NCBI GenBank assembly: GCA_028280945.1
Contig: JANQKV010000001.1
Location: 163,055-227,054 of the forward strand
Direction of reading: 5' to 3'
DNA length: 64,000 bases
DNA from: Opitutaceae bacterium
GTDB lineage: Bacteria; Verrucomicrobiota; Verrucomicrobiia; Opitutales; Opitutaceae
Shown here: positions 29,302-39,088 of the stretch, piece by piece
Position numbering within the stretch: the first letter of the stretch is position 1
How the letters are laid out: every line of letters starts with the position of its first letter
The notes under the pieces: model-generated
Databases searched by the model: none
What the model was told of the DNA's origin: nothing
What the model saw: only the letters and a program-made list of their open reading frames with translations
Program-made: the position numbers and the translations under genes

Positions 29302-29372
29302 AACCGCAGATTTCTCAGATGCGCACAGACATGAATCCTGCTGGCCTGAGAATATCTGCGTAATCTGTGGTT
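29302..29372. repeat. imperfect inverted repeat of CAGATTACGCAGAT type
   Basis: AACCGCAGATTTCTCAGAT (29302-29320) ... ATCTGCGTAATCTGTGGTT (29354-29372). Confidence 0.75.
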
Positions 29373-29395
29373 ATCCCAGCGGTTGGAAGCAGGCC

Positions 29396-31804
29396 CTATT
29401 TGAGCAGCTCGCGCAGGTCGGCCAGTTCCAGCTTGGCGGCAGCGGCGTCACTGGCTTCGAAGACATCCGCCAACAGGGAGCGTTTGGATTCCTGCAGGCC
29501 CAGCACCTTCTCCTCCACGGAGCCGCTGCAAATGAGTTTGTAGCTGGTGACCACCCGGGTCTGGCCGATGCGATGGGCCCGATCGGTCGCCTGCGCCTCG
29601 ACGGCCGGGTTCCACCACGGATCGAAGTGGATGATCGTGTCCGCGCCGGTGAGATTGAGGCCGGTGCCCCCGGCCTTGAGCGAAAGCAGGAAGACCGGGA
29701 TGGAATCGTCCCCTTGAAATTGGTCGACGGCGGCCTGCCGCTGCTTGGCTGGCATGGTGCCGTCGAGGTAGGCATAAGAGGTATTGGATGCGTCCAGTTC
29801 CATCTTCAGCAACGCGAGCAGGCTGGTGAACTGTGAGAAGACCAACACCCGGTGGCCTTCGTCGACGATCTCGTCTATCAGCTCGCGGAAGGCCGCGAGT
29901 TTGCTCGACCACGCCGGAGCGGCATCAGCCTGAATCAGGCGGGGGTCGCAGCAAATCTGGCGCAATCGCAGCAACTGGGTGAGCGCGGCGAGATGCAACG
30001 CGCCGCCTTTTGCACCGCTCGCCTCGAGATCGATCATGGCGCGCTCACTCTCTTCGTGAACTTTGCGGTAGAGCGCGGATTGTTCCGCGGTCGGCGAACA
30101 GTAGATCACTTGCTCGATCTTCTCCGGCAACTCCGGCGCGACGCTCTCCTTGGTGCGGCGCAGGATGTAAGGAGCGGTCTGCTCGCGCAGGCGTTGATCG
30201 TGCCATTTTCGTTCCTCGCCGCGGGTACCGGTGGGGACAGGTTTGAGAAAACCCGGCAACAAAAACTCAAACAGGGACCGCAGGTCATCGAGGGAGTTTT
30301 CGAGTGGCGTGCCGGTGAGCAGAAAACGGCTGGTGGCATCGAGGGCCCGCAGGGCCTTCGCATTGCGCGTGCGGCGATTTTTGATGTGCTGGGCCTCGTC
30401 GGCGATCACGGTCTGCCAGGCGACGTTGCCAAACAGCCCACGATCATTCGCCAGGGTGGCGTAGGAGGTCAGCACAACGTCATGGTTTGCCGCGGCGCTC
30501 GAGCCGTCCAAGCGGGAACCGCCGTGGTGCACAAAGACATTCAGCTGAGGGGCGAAGCGGGTGGTTTCGCGGCGCCAGTTCTCCACCAGGGAAGCGGGAG
30601 CCACCACCAAGACGGGGTCCGCCGTTTTGTGGCGTAAACTGGCGACGAGGGCGATAGCTTGGAGCGTCTTGCCCAACCCCATCTCGTCAGCAAGCACCCC
30701 CCCGAGATGGTGATGGTGCAGGTAAGCGAGCCAGGCGACGCCCAGTTGCTGGTAGGGCCGCAGCAGCTCACCCGCCGGGCCCGGCACGGTTGTCGGTTCG
30801 AGACGAGCCAGGTCCCGCAGCGCCCGACTACGCTCGCGCCACGTCGCCGGCGACTTGTATCCGGGTGAGAGCGCCTCCAGGACGTCATCGATCTCGGCGG
30901 CACGGCTGGCGGGCACGCGGTGGGTCTGGCGAGCCCCCCCGAGGGCGGTGGGTTCTCCGGCGATGGCGCTTTGCGCCGCCGAGACGCGGGCGGCGGTGGC
31001 GGGATCGAGCAAAACGATTTTGTCGCCCGTTTCCAGGTATCCGCAGTTGGCCGTAATCGCCTGGGTCAGGGCTGCGCCGGGCGCATCGGCGGCATCCAGT
31101 CCGATGGTGATTTCGAATTCGTTACCGGTCTTGCGAATCTGAGTTTCAACGGAAGCGCGCTGGATTTTGACCGTGTTCCGGTCGAAGTTGGGCGTGAACT
31201 CGGCGTGGAAGGTCGTTTCGAGGGTGCCGAGGTGTTGCGAAAGAAAATGCAGGGTCTTGTGGCGGTCACGCAGCCACCACTTGCGGTTGGACGGTTCGAG
31301 CCGGAAGCCATTTTCCTTCACAAGATCGAGTGCGCTGCCGTAAGCCGAGGATTCGCGGGAAGGCAGGCTGATCGCCAAAAAATGCTCCGAGCCATCGACC
31401 ACCATGGGAGTGAGATCGATTTCGGATTTGCGATTTGGGATTGTGGATTTGGCCTTCGGACGAGGGGGAGTTTGAGGGGCGGGCGTCGTGGCCGGGGGCG
31501 GCTTGGGCAGGTGTTCGCTGACGCCGCGCAGGATAGGGCCAATCCAGAGCAGGTCTTTTGTGGGGGTGTTAACGAAGGCGAAGACGGGTTGGCCCTTGAG
31601 CAGGTCGATGAGCTCGCGCAACTGGGCGGAGGTGAGTTGCAGGAACATCACGGGTGCCGCGACCGCGCCAAATCGTTGCAGGGCGGCCAAGGCGGGCAAG
31701 ATCTCCGGCAGGGGTGCGATACTCAGATTGGCCTCGATCTTGATCACGATGGCGTCGCGGGGAGCGGTTTGGGCAAGATTGGGCGGAAGGAGGATGCGCA
31801 GCAT
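29396..31804 (-). CDS. SNF2-family DEAD/DEAH helicase
   Basis: GGVLADEMGLGKTLQAIALVASL, DEAQHIKN, VFLLSLKAGGTGLNLTGADTIIHFDPWWNPAVEAQATDRAHRIGQ. Confidence 0.95.
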   Translation of the reverse strand: MLRILLPPNLAQTAPRDAIVIKIEANLSIAPLPEILPALAALQRFGAVAAPVMFLQLTSAQLRELIDLLKGQPVFAFVNTPTKDLLWIGPILRGVSEHLPKPPPATTPAPQTPPRPKAKSTIPNRKSEIDLTPMVVDGSEHFLAISLPSRESSAYGSALDLVKENGFRLEPSNRKWWLRDRHKTLHFLSQHLGTLETTFHAEFTPNFDRNTVKIQRASVETQIRKTGNEFEITIGLDAADAPGAALTQAITANCGYLETGDKIVLLDPATAARVSAAQSAIAGEPTALGGARQTHRVPASRAAEIDDVLEALSPGYKSPATWRERSRALRDLARLEPTTVPGPAGELLRPYQQLGVAWLAYLHHHHLGGVLADEMGLGKTLQAIALVASLRHKTADPVLVVAPASLVENWRRETTRFAPQLNVFVHHGGSRLDGSSAAANHDVVLTSYATLANDRGLFGNVAWQTVIADEAQHIKNRRTRNAKALRALDATSRFLLTGTPLENSLDDLRSLFEFLLPGFLKPVPTGTRGEERKWHDQRLREQTAPYILRRTKESVAPELPEKIEQVIYCSPTAEQSALYRKVHEESERAMIDLEASGAKGGALHLAALTQLLRLRQICCDPRLIQADAAPAWSSKLAAFRELIDEIVDEGHRVLVFSQFTSLLALLKMELDASNTSYAYLDGTMPAKQRQAAVDQFQGDDSIPVFLLSLKAGGTGLNLTGADTIIHFDPWWNPAVEAQATDRAHRIGQTRVVTSYKLICSGSVEEKVLGLQESKRSLLADVFEASDAAAAKLELADLRELLK

Positions 31805-31851
31805 GAGGAAGGGCGAGGCAGGGACCTAGGAGGAAGAAAAAGAGAAAGAGA

Positions 31852-33447
31852 ATGAGAAAGATGCGCTCTTTTCCCCATGCCACTGGGTTGGGCTTTGTGG
31901 AACGTTCCCAAAAACCGACGGGTTTCGGGCGGCGAGTCTTTCTTCTTTCTGCCGGTATCGACACCTATCGCATTACTCGACTGGGCGGCATTCTGGCACT
32001 CGCATTCACTGGCGGGTGCAGCTTTGCCGACGCGGAGTCCACATCACGGTTGCCGAACATCGCGCTCATCGTGGTGGACGACATGCTTTACAATACACCC
32101 GAGTCATTCGGCGGTTCGGTTGAAGGGCTGACGCCGCACATTGATGCCTTGGTCCGGCGCGGCATGAGCTTCACCCAAGCCTACAACGCGAGTTCCCGCT
32201 GTGCACCGTCGCGAGGTTCGATGATGACGGGGCTTTTTCAGGATGGTTACGCGGTGACCCAGCAAAGCTCCGATACCACCGTGAAGGATGAGGTCTACAC
32301 CATTCCGGAGCTGCTGGCCCCCAAAGGGTATGTGTCCGGTTTGTTCGGCAAGGACACCCACTACCGGCCGTTGGCCAAATATGGTTTCGATACCGTGGCC
32401 ACCATGGCGTCCATGGGGGTGGGGAGGAGTCCGGAGCTCTACGCGCAGAACGTTGGTGCGTTTATCGCGGATGCCGTGGCGCGGGATCGTCCGTTTTTCA
32501 TTTCAGTGAACACTCACGATCCGCACCGCCCCTTCGCGGGACAGCCGGACGAGGACGAAAACCTGGAGCGGCGTTTCGGATCCGAAGTCCGGCACCTGTC
32601 TTCACCACCCGAATACATTCGGCCGCCGCACGAGGACCGTTACAGCGGGCAGGGGATCGCGGCTCCCGGTTTTGTGCCTGATCATGACCTGGTGCGCGAG
32701 GAATACGGGTATTACCTCAACTCCTCCAAGCGCGCGGATGACTTTGTGGGGGCGATCATGCAAACCCTTGAGGACCACGGGGTGCTGGAAAACACCTTGG
32801 TGGTCTTCCTCTCGGACAATGGCATCCACTGGCCGTTCGCGAAGTCGAATGTCTACGTTGCCAGCGTCAAAACACCGTTGGTCGTATATTGGGAGGGTCG
32901 GTCCACCCCTAGCAGCCGCAGCGATAATCTGATCTCCACCATCGACCTGTTGCCGACTTTCCTTGATGCCGCTGCCATTGTTGCGCCCTACGATCTTCCC
33001 GGACAGTCAATGCTACCGTTGCTGGAGGGCCGCCAGCCGACGCCAGCCCGCCAACACGTTTTCGCGACGCTCAACAAAAAAGGCGATTCACCTCTCGATA
33101 TGCGATCGGTGATCACAAAGGAGCACACCTACGTCTACAATTTTTGGGCCGACGGCACCAATCTGCATTACGACGGCCGCGAATGGGGCGGACTGGCCTT
33201 TCAAGGCATGAAAGCGGCGGCCGAAACCGATGAGTTCGCTCGCCAGCGTTTGGAGTTTTTCTTCAAGCGAACCCGCGAAGAACTCTACGACAATGTCGGC
33301 GACGCCGACGCATTGATCAACTTGCGACAAAATCCGGCACATGCCGCGACGCTGCAGGAGTATCGAGATCTGATGCGCGAGACGCTGGTCGAAAACGACG
33401 ATCCGTATCTCGCCGACTTTGAACGATTCTTGGAGACCGGGCGCTAG
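31852..33447 (+). CDS. sulfatase
   Basis: PNIALIVVDDMLYNT..., SSRCAPSRGSMMTGLFQ (Cys-type CxPSR signature), LVVFLSDNGIHWPFAKS. Confidence 0.92.
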   Translation: MRKMRSFPHATGLGFVERSQKPTGFGRRVFLLSAGIDTYRITRLGGILALAFTGGCSFADAESTSRLPNIALIVVDDMLYNTPESFGGSVEGLTPHIDALVRRGMSFTQAYNASSRCAPSRGSMMTGLFQDGYAVTQQSSDTTVKDEVYTIPELLAPKGYVSGLFGKDTHYRPLAKYGFDTVATMASMGVGRSPELYAQNVGAFIADAVARDRPFFISVNTHDPHRPFAGQPDEDENLERRFGSEVRHLSSPPEYIRPPHEDRYSGQGIAAPGFVPDHDLVREEYGYYLNSSKRADDFVGAIMQTLEDHGVLENTLVVFLSDNGIHWPFAKSNVYVASVKTPLVVYWEGRSTPSSRSDNLISTIDLLPTFLDAAAIVAPYDLPGQSMLPLLEGRQPTPARQHVFATLNKKGDSPLDMRSVITKEHTYVYNFWADGTNLHYDGREWGGLAFQGMKAAAETDEFARQRLEFFFKRTREELYDNVGDADALINLRQNPAHAATLQEYRDLMRETLVENDDPYLADFERFLETGR

Positions 33448-34415
33448 TCGCCTGAACCGTGGGCGATGAGCCCGGTGTGGAAGTCCCGACTGACCACATC
33501 CCAGGTAATCTGCTGCATGAGGGCGGCGGCTTCCGCGGACGGGGCTGTGGCGGGGGTGCCATCGGCGCGGGCCAATTGATGCTGCAGTCCTTCCGGGCTG
33601 CGCTGGTAGAGCACGGCGTAGTGCACCAGAGCGACGAGATACATGCCGATGTCATTCACATGGATGGCATCGAGAGTGCCGTCGTCGTTGCGGATGAAAA
33701 TATCCTCGGGCTGGGTAATGCCGGGAACCCCGTCGCGTTCCTCGACGACGCGGAAAAAGGCAGCCAGCACTTGGCCGACCGGGATGACATGAATTCTTGC
33801 CGTTTGCTCGGATCGAGCGAGGGCCGGGTAGAGGATTTGGCCCAACCAGTGTTCCGGGTAGTCTTCGTCGAGCCGGGTAAACCATCCGCGTTCGTCGTCC
33901 ACGTGGTGCCAGGATTCGTAGAGGAATACCCGCGTCTGCGGGCTGTGCCTGGAGATGTAGGCTGCGAACTCGTGCAGGTAGTTTGCGCTGTCGAAATACC
34001 GGATGGCATCCTTGATTTCGACCATCTCGGTCATGACAAAGGCGTCGAGTTCACCGCTGACGATGGCTTCATGAACGTCCTGGTATTTGTTGTGCTGGTT
34101 CTCGAATTCGAATCCGTTGATCTCCACGTCGGGGTCCCAATGGGATTTTAAGGTGGCTCCCCAGCCGAGTTGACTGCGGTAGTCATGGTCACCCCCCGCG
34201 AGCTGTTGGAGAAACGCGGGCATGTTACGACCAACCAGGCTGTGCCCGAGGTGAAAGACCTGGAGTTCGCCTGCAGGCGCAGGCACACGTTTGCCGTATA
34301 TCGCCTTCAAGTCGACTTGGTTGGGTTGTGCGCCGTTGCGCTCAGGGGAGGCGACCGAGACGGGGAGCAAGACGCCACCGAAGGCAAAGACGCGGACCAA
34401 AGTCGTGAACTTCAT
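33444..34415 (-). CDS. secreted SGNH-like/hypothetical protein
   Basis: Signal peptide plus LQVFHLGHSLVGRNMPAFLQQLAGG...YESWHHVDD; convergent 4-bp overlap with sulfatase. Confidence 0.65.
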   Translation of the reverse strand: MKFTTLVRVFAFGGVLLPVSVASPERNGAQPNQVDLKAIYGKRVPAPAGELQVFHLGHSLVGRNMPAFLQQLAGGDHDYRSQLGWGATLKSHWDPDVEINGFEFENQHNKYQDVHEAIVSGELDAFVMTEMVEIKDAIRYFDSANYLHEFAAYISRHSPQTRVFLYESWHHVDDERGWFTRLDEDYPEHWLGQILYPALARSEQTARIHVIPVGQVLAAFFRVVEERDGVPGITQPEDIFIRNDDGTLDAIHVNDIGMYLVALVHYAVLYQRSPEGLQHQLARADGTPATAPSAEAAALMQQITWDVVSRDFHTGLIAHGSGD

Positions 34416-34536
34416 GGCTCCGACATTCCTGTTTTGATGAATCCCGGCAAGGTCTGACGGCCAAAGGTGGCGTGGGCGGAGCTGATCCCGCCGTCATACG
34501 CTCTGAAATAGAATTAATTGAGTTGGGAATAGGGGG

Positions 34537-35124
34537 ATGGAGTGCAGCCTCCTAGGCCCGATGAGCAATGAGGTCTTTGCCCAACTGGTGGATTCACACT
34601 ATACGCCACTTTACCGTTTCGCCCTGAGTTTGGCGCGGCGGGAGGCGGATGCGTGTGACCTCGTCCAGCAGACATTTTTCATATGGGCCAAGAGTGGCCA
34701 TCAACTGCGGGAGAAGTCCAAGGCGAAAACCTGGCTGTTCACCACACTTTACCGCGAGTTCCTGCGGGGACGTCGGCGCGATCAGCGATCCCAGTCGATC
34801 GAGGATCTGCCCCCCTCCGCCCAGGACATGCCTGCCGAGGAGATCGACCACGCCCGGCGGCTTGATGCCCATCAGGTGGTCGAAGCGTTGCAGGAAGTGG
34901 ATGAGGTTTTCCGCGCACCGCTCACGCTTTTTTATCTCGAAGATCTCAGTTATCAGGAAATCGCGGATTCCCTCGACGTGCCCATCGGCACGGTCATGTC
35001 GCGCCTGTCCCGAGGCAAAACCCAGTTGCGCAAAATCATGGCGCAAAAGGAAGCCGGTGCCGCCAAGAGCGAAGCCGATGTAGTTGTATTTCCGAAATTT
35101 AAGCAAGGAGGAGGCAAGCAATGA
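34537..35124 (+). CDS. ECF-type RNA polymerase sigma factor
   Basis: YRFALSLARREADACDLVQQTFFIWAKSG..., YLEDLSYQEIADSLDVPIGTVMSRLSRGKTQLRK. Confidence 0.93.
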   Translation: MECSLLGPMSNEVFAQLVDSHYTPLYRFALSLARREADACDLVQQTFFIWAKSGHQLREKSKAKTWLFTTLYREFLRGRRRDQRSQSIEDLPPSAQDMPAEEIDHARRLDAHQVVEALQEVDEVFRAPLTLFYLEDLSYQEIADSLDVPIGTVMSRLSRGKTQLRKIMAQKEAGAAKSEADVVVFPKFKQGGGKQ

Positions 35125-35888
35125 CAAACGAAGAAGCAAAATTCATGCTGCAGGGTTACCGTCCCAACGGGGCCGATGCCGACAACGAGGCGTTCGCCCA
35201 AGCGCTCGCCCAAGCCCAACGTGATCCCGCATTGCGCGAGTGGTTCGAGCGCGAACAGGCGTTTGACACCGTTGTGGCGGGCAAGCTGCGCAGCATCCAA
35301 CCGCCTCCCGGTCTGCGTGAATCGATTCTCGCCGGCAAGAAGATGACGCCGTCGCAGGCCACCGAGTCGGCCCGCCCTTGGTGGGCGCAGACGTGGACGA
35401 TTGGTTTGGCGGCGGCCGCCGCCATCGTCATGGTGTTCTCTGTCGCCCTCACGCGTCCGGCCACTGAACCCTCGGACAATTTGGTGACCATGGAACCCAT
35501 CATCAAATTGGCCATGGCAGATCTGGGAGGGGCGCACGGTCCGGGACCATATGCCAGTGCCTTGGGCACAATCGGGGCATGGATTATGGATGCGAACAAT
35601 CGGCTCCATGCTGACAGTATTCCGGTGGATTTGGATAAACTTCGGGCCATGGGCTGCCGCACGGTTACCGTGGCTGGTCACGAGGTGTTTGAGATCTGTT
35701 TCGAACGTGAGTCGGGTTGGTATCACCTCTACATCGTCGATCGGGAGAACTGCGATCCAGTCAGCCTGCATCGTGATCCCATGTTCCACGAAAAGGGCGA
35801 TTTTGTGGCGGCCTCCTGGGCCTGCGAAAAATACGCATATCTTGTCGCGGGGGGATCAGACCTCGCCACGCTTCGCGGTCTCCTCTAA
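35121..35888 (+). CDS. putative anti-sigma factor / single-TM protein
   Basis: Start overlaps sigma stop; one central TM (TWTIGLAAAAAIVMVFSVAL). Confidence 0.6.
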   Translation: MTNEEAKFMLQGYRPNGADADNEAFAQALAQAQRDPALREWFEREQAFDTVVAGKLRSIQPPPGLRESILAGKKMTPSQATESARPWWAQTWTIGLAAAAAIVMVFSVALTRPATEPSDNLVTMEPIIKLAMADLGGAHGPGPYASALGTIGAWIMDANNRLHADSIPVDLDKLRAMGCRTVTVAGHEVFEICFERESGWYHLYIVDRENCDPVSLHRDPMFHEKGDFVAASWACEKYAYLVAGGSDLATLRGLL

Positions 35889-35897
35889 TCCAACGCC

Positions 35898-38171
35898 ATG
35901 GGCACGATTCAAAAGTATCTCCACTGGTTGCATCTCCAGTGGCCGGCGGGACGTGTGGAGAAACTCCCTATCGTAAACGAAGACGGCACGACGGCGATCC
36001 CCGGGGTGCGGGTGGTCGGCGACCTGACCGGGGTGCCGTTGCTTAAGTTTGCGGCCGATACAGGAGCCAAGGCGGTTGCCGCCGTCGCCGCCGAACTGGG
36101 AACCGACATCGGGCGTGACTCCGGCCCGGTTGATCTTGCCATCGTGGGGGGAGGTGTCGCGGGCCTCTCGGCGGCGCTGGAGGCGCAGAAACTCGGCTTG
36201 CGGTTTGTTGTCTTCGAGGCGAGCAAGCCGATGTCGACCATCGTTAATTTCCCCAAGGGAAAACCGATTTTTACCTACCCGACGGATCTGGAGCCGGCGG
36301 GAGACTTGAAGCTTACGGCCGATGTCAAAGAGGCTCTGGTCGAGGAACTCGAGAAGCAACGTTCGGCGGCAGGCATCGAACCCAAGCGTGCCCGCATCGA
36401 GCGGCTGGCGCGCAAAGGCGACGTGGTCGAACTGCACCATGCCGATGGCGCGCCGTTCAAAGCGCGCCGTGTCATTGTGGCGATCGGTCGCAGCGGCAAC
36501 CACCGCAAGCTCGGCGTGCCGGGGGAGGACCTCGACAAGGTCTCCAATCGCCTGCATGACCCGGCTGAGTTCAAGGGCCGCAAGGTGCTGGTGGTGGGCG
36601 GCGGCGATTCCGCTCTCGAAGCCGCCACCGCGTTGCAACAATCCGGGGCGGACGTGACCGTGAGTTACCGGGGCGACGCGTTCACCCGGGCCAAACCGGA
36701 GAACGTGGCGGCCGTCCATACCAGCGGGGCCAACATCGTGCTGAAGTCGAATGTGGCGCGGATCGAGTCGGACGCCGTGGCCCTTAAGACCAAGGAAGGC
36801 GAGCAGATGCACGCCAACGACTACGTGTTTACAATGATCGGGCGTGAACCGCCGCTGGATTTCTTCCGGCGCAGCGGCATTCCGATTCAGGGGGAGACCA
36901 ATTGGCTGGGGTGGACCGGCGTGGCGGCCCTGGTGCTGTTCTGTATTTTTGTATATTCGTGGAAGGGCGGGGGACCGACCGAGGGATGGATCACGCCGTC
37001 GAATTGGGCGGCTTCGCTCGAGGCGCAATGGAATGATCGCACGACGGTGCTTGGCACCATCGCGGTGTCGATGAACTCGCGATCGTTCTACTACACGTTC
37101 CTCTACAGCATGTGCATCCTCGTATTTGGCATCGATCGCATGCGACGGCGCAAAACGCCTTACGTGAAACGCCAGACCACGGCGTTGATGGCGGTGCAAT
37201 GGCTGCCCCTCTTTATCCTGCCGGAGATTGTGCTGCCGTGGATGGGCTACAACGGCCTGTTCTCCAGTGGCCTCGGTTCGTGGTTCGCCAACAACTTGTT
37301 TGAGCCTTACATTCCGTGGGAGGAATACCTCGCCGGAGCCTGGCGCGAAGGGGAGCATCCCCGGGCTTACTGGCGGGCCTATGGCTTTATTTTGGCGTGG
37401 CCCCTCAACGTCTACAACGTGTTCACCGGATCGCCGCATTGGTGGTGGCTGGGCATCGGCTTCCTGCAGACCTTTGTGCTGATTCCTTGGATGATCTATC
37501 GCTGGGGCAAGGGAGCCTATTGCGGTTGGATTTGCTCCTGTGGGGCGCTTGCCGAAACCATGGGCGACCGGCATCGCCAGAAGATGCCGCACGGTCCGAT
37601 TTGGAACCGGGTCAACATCATCGGCCAGGTCTTCCTCGCCGCCGCATTCGCGTTGCTGGCTTTGCGGATTGTGGGGTGGGTCACGCCGTGGGCGTGGCCC
37701 GACCGTACGTTTGACCTGTTGCTCATGGGCACCGCTGCCGATGGCACCCGGGCTGCGGGCTGGTTCCTCAGCTATAAGTGGTTTGTCGACATCCTCTTTG
37801 GCGGCGTCCTGGGCGTGGGATTTTACTTCAAGTATTCCGGCCGGGTGTGGTGCCGGTTCGCCTGCCCGTTGGCGGCGCTCATGCACATCTACACCCGCTT
37901 CACGCGATTCCGGATTTTTGCCGACAAGAAGAAGTGCATTTCCTGCAACGTCTGCACTTCCGTATGCCACCAAGGTATTGATGTAATGGCGTTCGCCAAT
38001 CGGGGAGCTCCGATGGAAGACCCGGAATGCGTGCGTTGTTCCGCCTGTGTGCAGAGCTGCCCAACCGGGGTTTTGAGCTTTGGCCGCCTGCTCAAAGACG
38101 GCAAACCGCTCTTCGATGATCTGCCGGCTTCACCGGTGCAAATGAAAGAGCAATTAGCCGGGAATAGGTAG
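35898..38171 (+). CDS. FAD/NAD(P)-binding reductase fused to membrane polyferredoxin (NapH/NosR-like)
   Basis: DLAIVGGGVAGLSAALEAQ and VLVVGGGDSALEAATAL nucleotide-binding motifs; TM segments; CGWICSCGAL; CISCNVCTSVC...CVRCSACVQSCPTG. Confidence 0.9.
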   Translation: MGTIQKYLHWLHLQWPAGRVEKLPIVNEDGTTAIPGVRVVGDLTGVPLLKFAADTGAKAVAAVAAELGTDIGRDSGPVDLAIVGGGVAGLSAALEAQKLGLRFVVFEASKPMSTIVNFPKGKPIFTYPTDLEPAGDLKLTADVKEALVEELEKQRSAAGIEPKRARIERLARKGDVVELHHADGAPFKARRVIVAIGRSGNHRKLGVPGEDLDKVSNRLHDPAEFKGRKVLVVGGGDSALEAATALQQSGADVTVSYRGDAFTRAKPENVAAVHTSGANIVLKSNVARIESDAVALKTKEGEQMHANDYVFTMIGREPPLDFFRRSGIPIQGETNWLGWTGVAALVLFCIFVYSWKGGGPTEGWITPSNWAASLEAQWNDRTTVLGTIAVSMNSRSFYYTFLYSMCILVFGIDRMRRRKTPYVKRQTTALMAVQWLPLFILPEIVLPWMGYNGLFSSGLGSWFANNLFEPYIPWEEYLAGAWREGEHPRAYWRAYGFILAWPLNVYNVFTGSPHWWWLGIGFLQTFVLIPWMIYRWGKGAYCGWICSCGALAETMGDRHRQKMPHGPIWNRVNIIGQVFLAAAFALLALRIVGWVTPWAWPDRTFDLLLMGTAADGTRAAGWFLSYKWFVDILFGGVLGVGFYFKYSGRVWCRFACPLAALMHIYTRFTRFRIFADKKKCISCNVCTSVCHQGIDVMAFANRGAPMEDPECVRCSACVQSCPTGVLSFGRLLKDGKPLFDDLPASPVQMKEQLAGNR

Positions 38172-38285
38172 GGAGTCAGCTGCTCCCACTGGCATGATTT
38201 CGAAAAATGCCGTTGGGTGGGGTGGGTCGAGAAAATCGCCGCCCGGTGCAATCAAAACCAGGAGTGCCTCGTTGTGACAGGTGTG

Positions 38286-38528
38286 ATGCACTCAATTTTG
38301 CGTTCTCCCCGCTGTCGAATCGGCCTCCTCATGGTGGCCGTCGCAGCCCTGTTACTCTCGGGATGCAGTCAGGTATCCCTGTCGCAGCAGCGGTTGGTGG
38401 CGAAACCCGAGATGGGTTTTGATCTGACTGCCCAGGGGCACCCGCCGACGAATTTAATGAGCCAGGTTGAACCGGGACTCGCTTCCACGGCCGGCGCCCA
38501 GGCCGCCGGCTGCACTTCCTGCCGATGA
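38286..38528 (+). CDS. small lipoprotein, DUF4266-like
   Basis: LLSGCSQVSLSQQRLVAKPEMGFDL...AGAQAAGCTSCR. Confidence 0.72.
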   Translation: MHSILRSPRCRIGLLMVAVAALLLSGCSQVSLSQQRLVAKPEMGFDLTAQGHPPTNLMSQVEPGLASTAGAQAAGCTSCR

Positions 38529-39088
38529 ACTTCCCGACACACTTTCAACGCGGGGTGCGTTCCTGGATCTTTGGTGCACTGATTGCCCTCGGCACAACCG
38601 CCACGGGTTCCGCCGCCGATTTGGAAGCGGTGCGATTCACGGACCGCACCACGGGTGAGATCCAAAAACTGGATACATGGGCCGGAGAGATCGTGGTATT
38701 GGATTTCTTTGCCTACTGGTGTGCCCCCTGCCGACCCGCCTCGGAGAAAATTGAGCAGGAGCTTGCCCGTCACTACATCGAGAACGGCCACCCTCTCGGC
38801 ACCGAGGTGACCGTCCTGGCCGTCAACGTCGAGTCCGCGCGCCCGGCCCGCACCGAGAAATTTATCGAATCGGTCGGATTGTCACATGTGGTGGATGATG
38901 AAAAGGGGGCCGTGCTGGACCTGCTGGGGGCGCGGGGACTGCCGTTTTTGGTGGTGCTGGATGGCACCCGGGCCGAGGCGGATGGATCCGGCTGGAAAAT
39001 CGCCTACCGCCACAACGGATTGGAAAGCATCGCCAAGTTGCGTGAAGTGGTGAATGGAATCGGACCGCAAACCGGAGGGCAGGGATGA
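38525..39088 (+). CDS. TlpA-like thioredoxin-family protein
   Basis: VLDFFAYWCAPCRPASEKIEQELARH. Confidence 0.88.
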   Translation: MNFPTHFQRGVRSWIFGALIALGTTATGSAADLEAVRFTDRTTGEIQKLDTWAGEIVVLDFFAYWCAPCRPASEKIEQELARHYIENGHPLGTEVTVLAVNVESARPARTEKFIESVGLSHVVDDEKGAVLDLLGARGLPFLVVLDGTRAEADGSGWKIAYRHNGLESIAKLREVVNGIGPQTGGQG

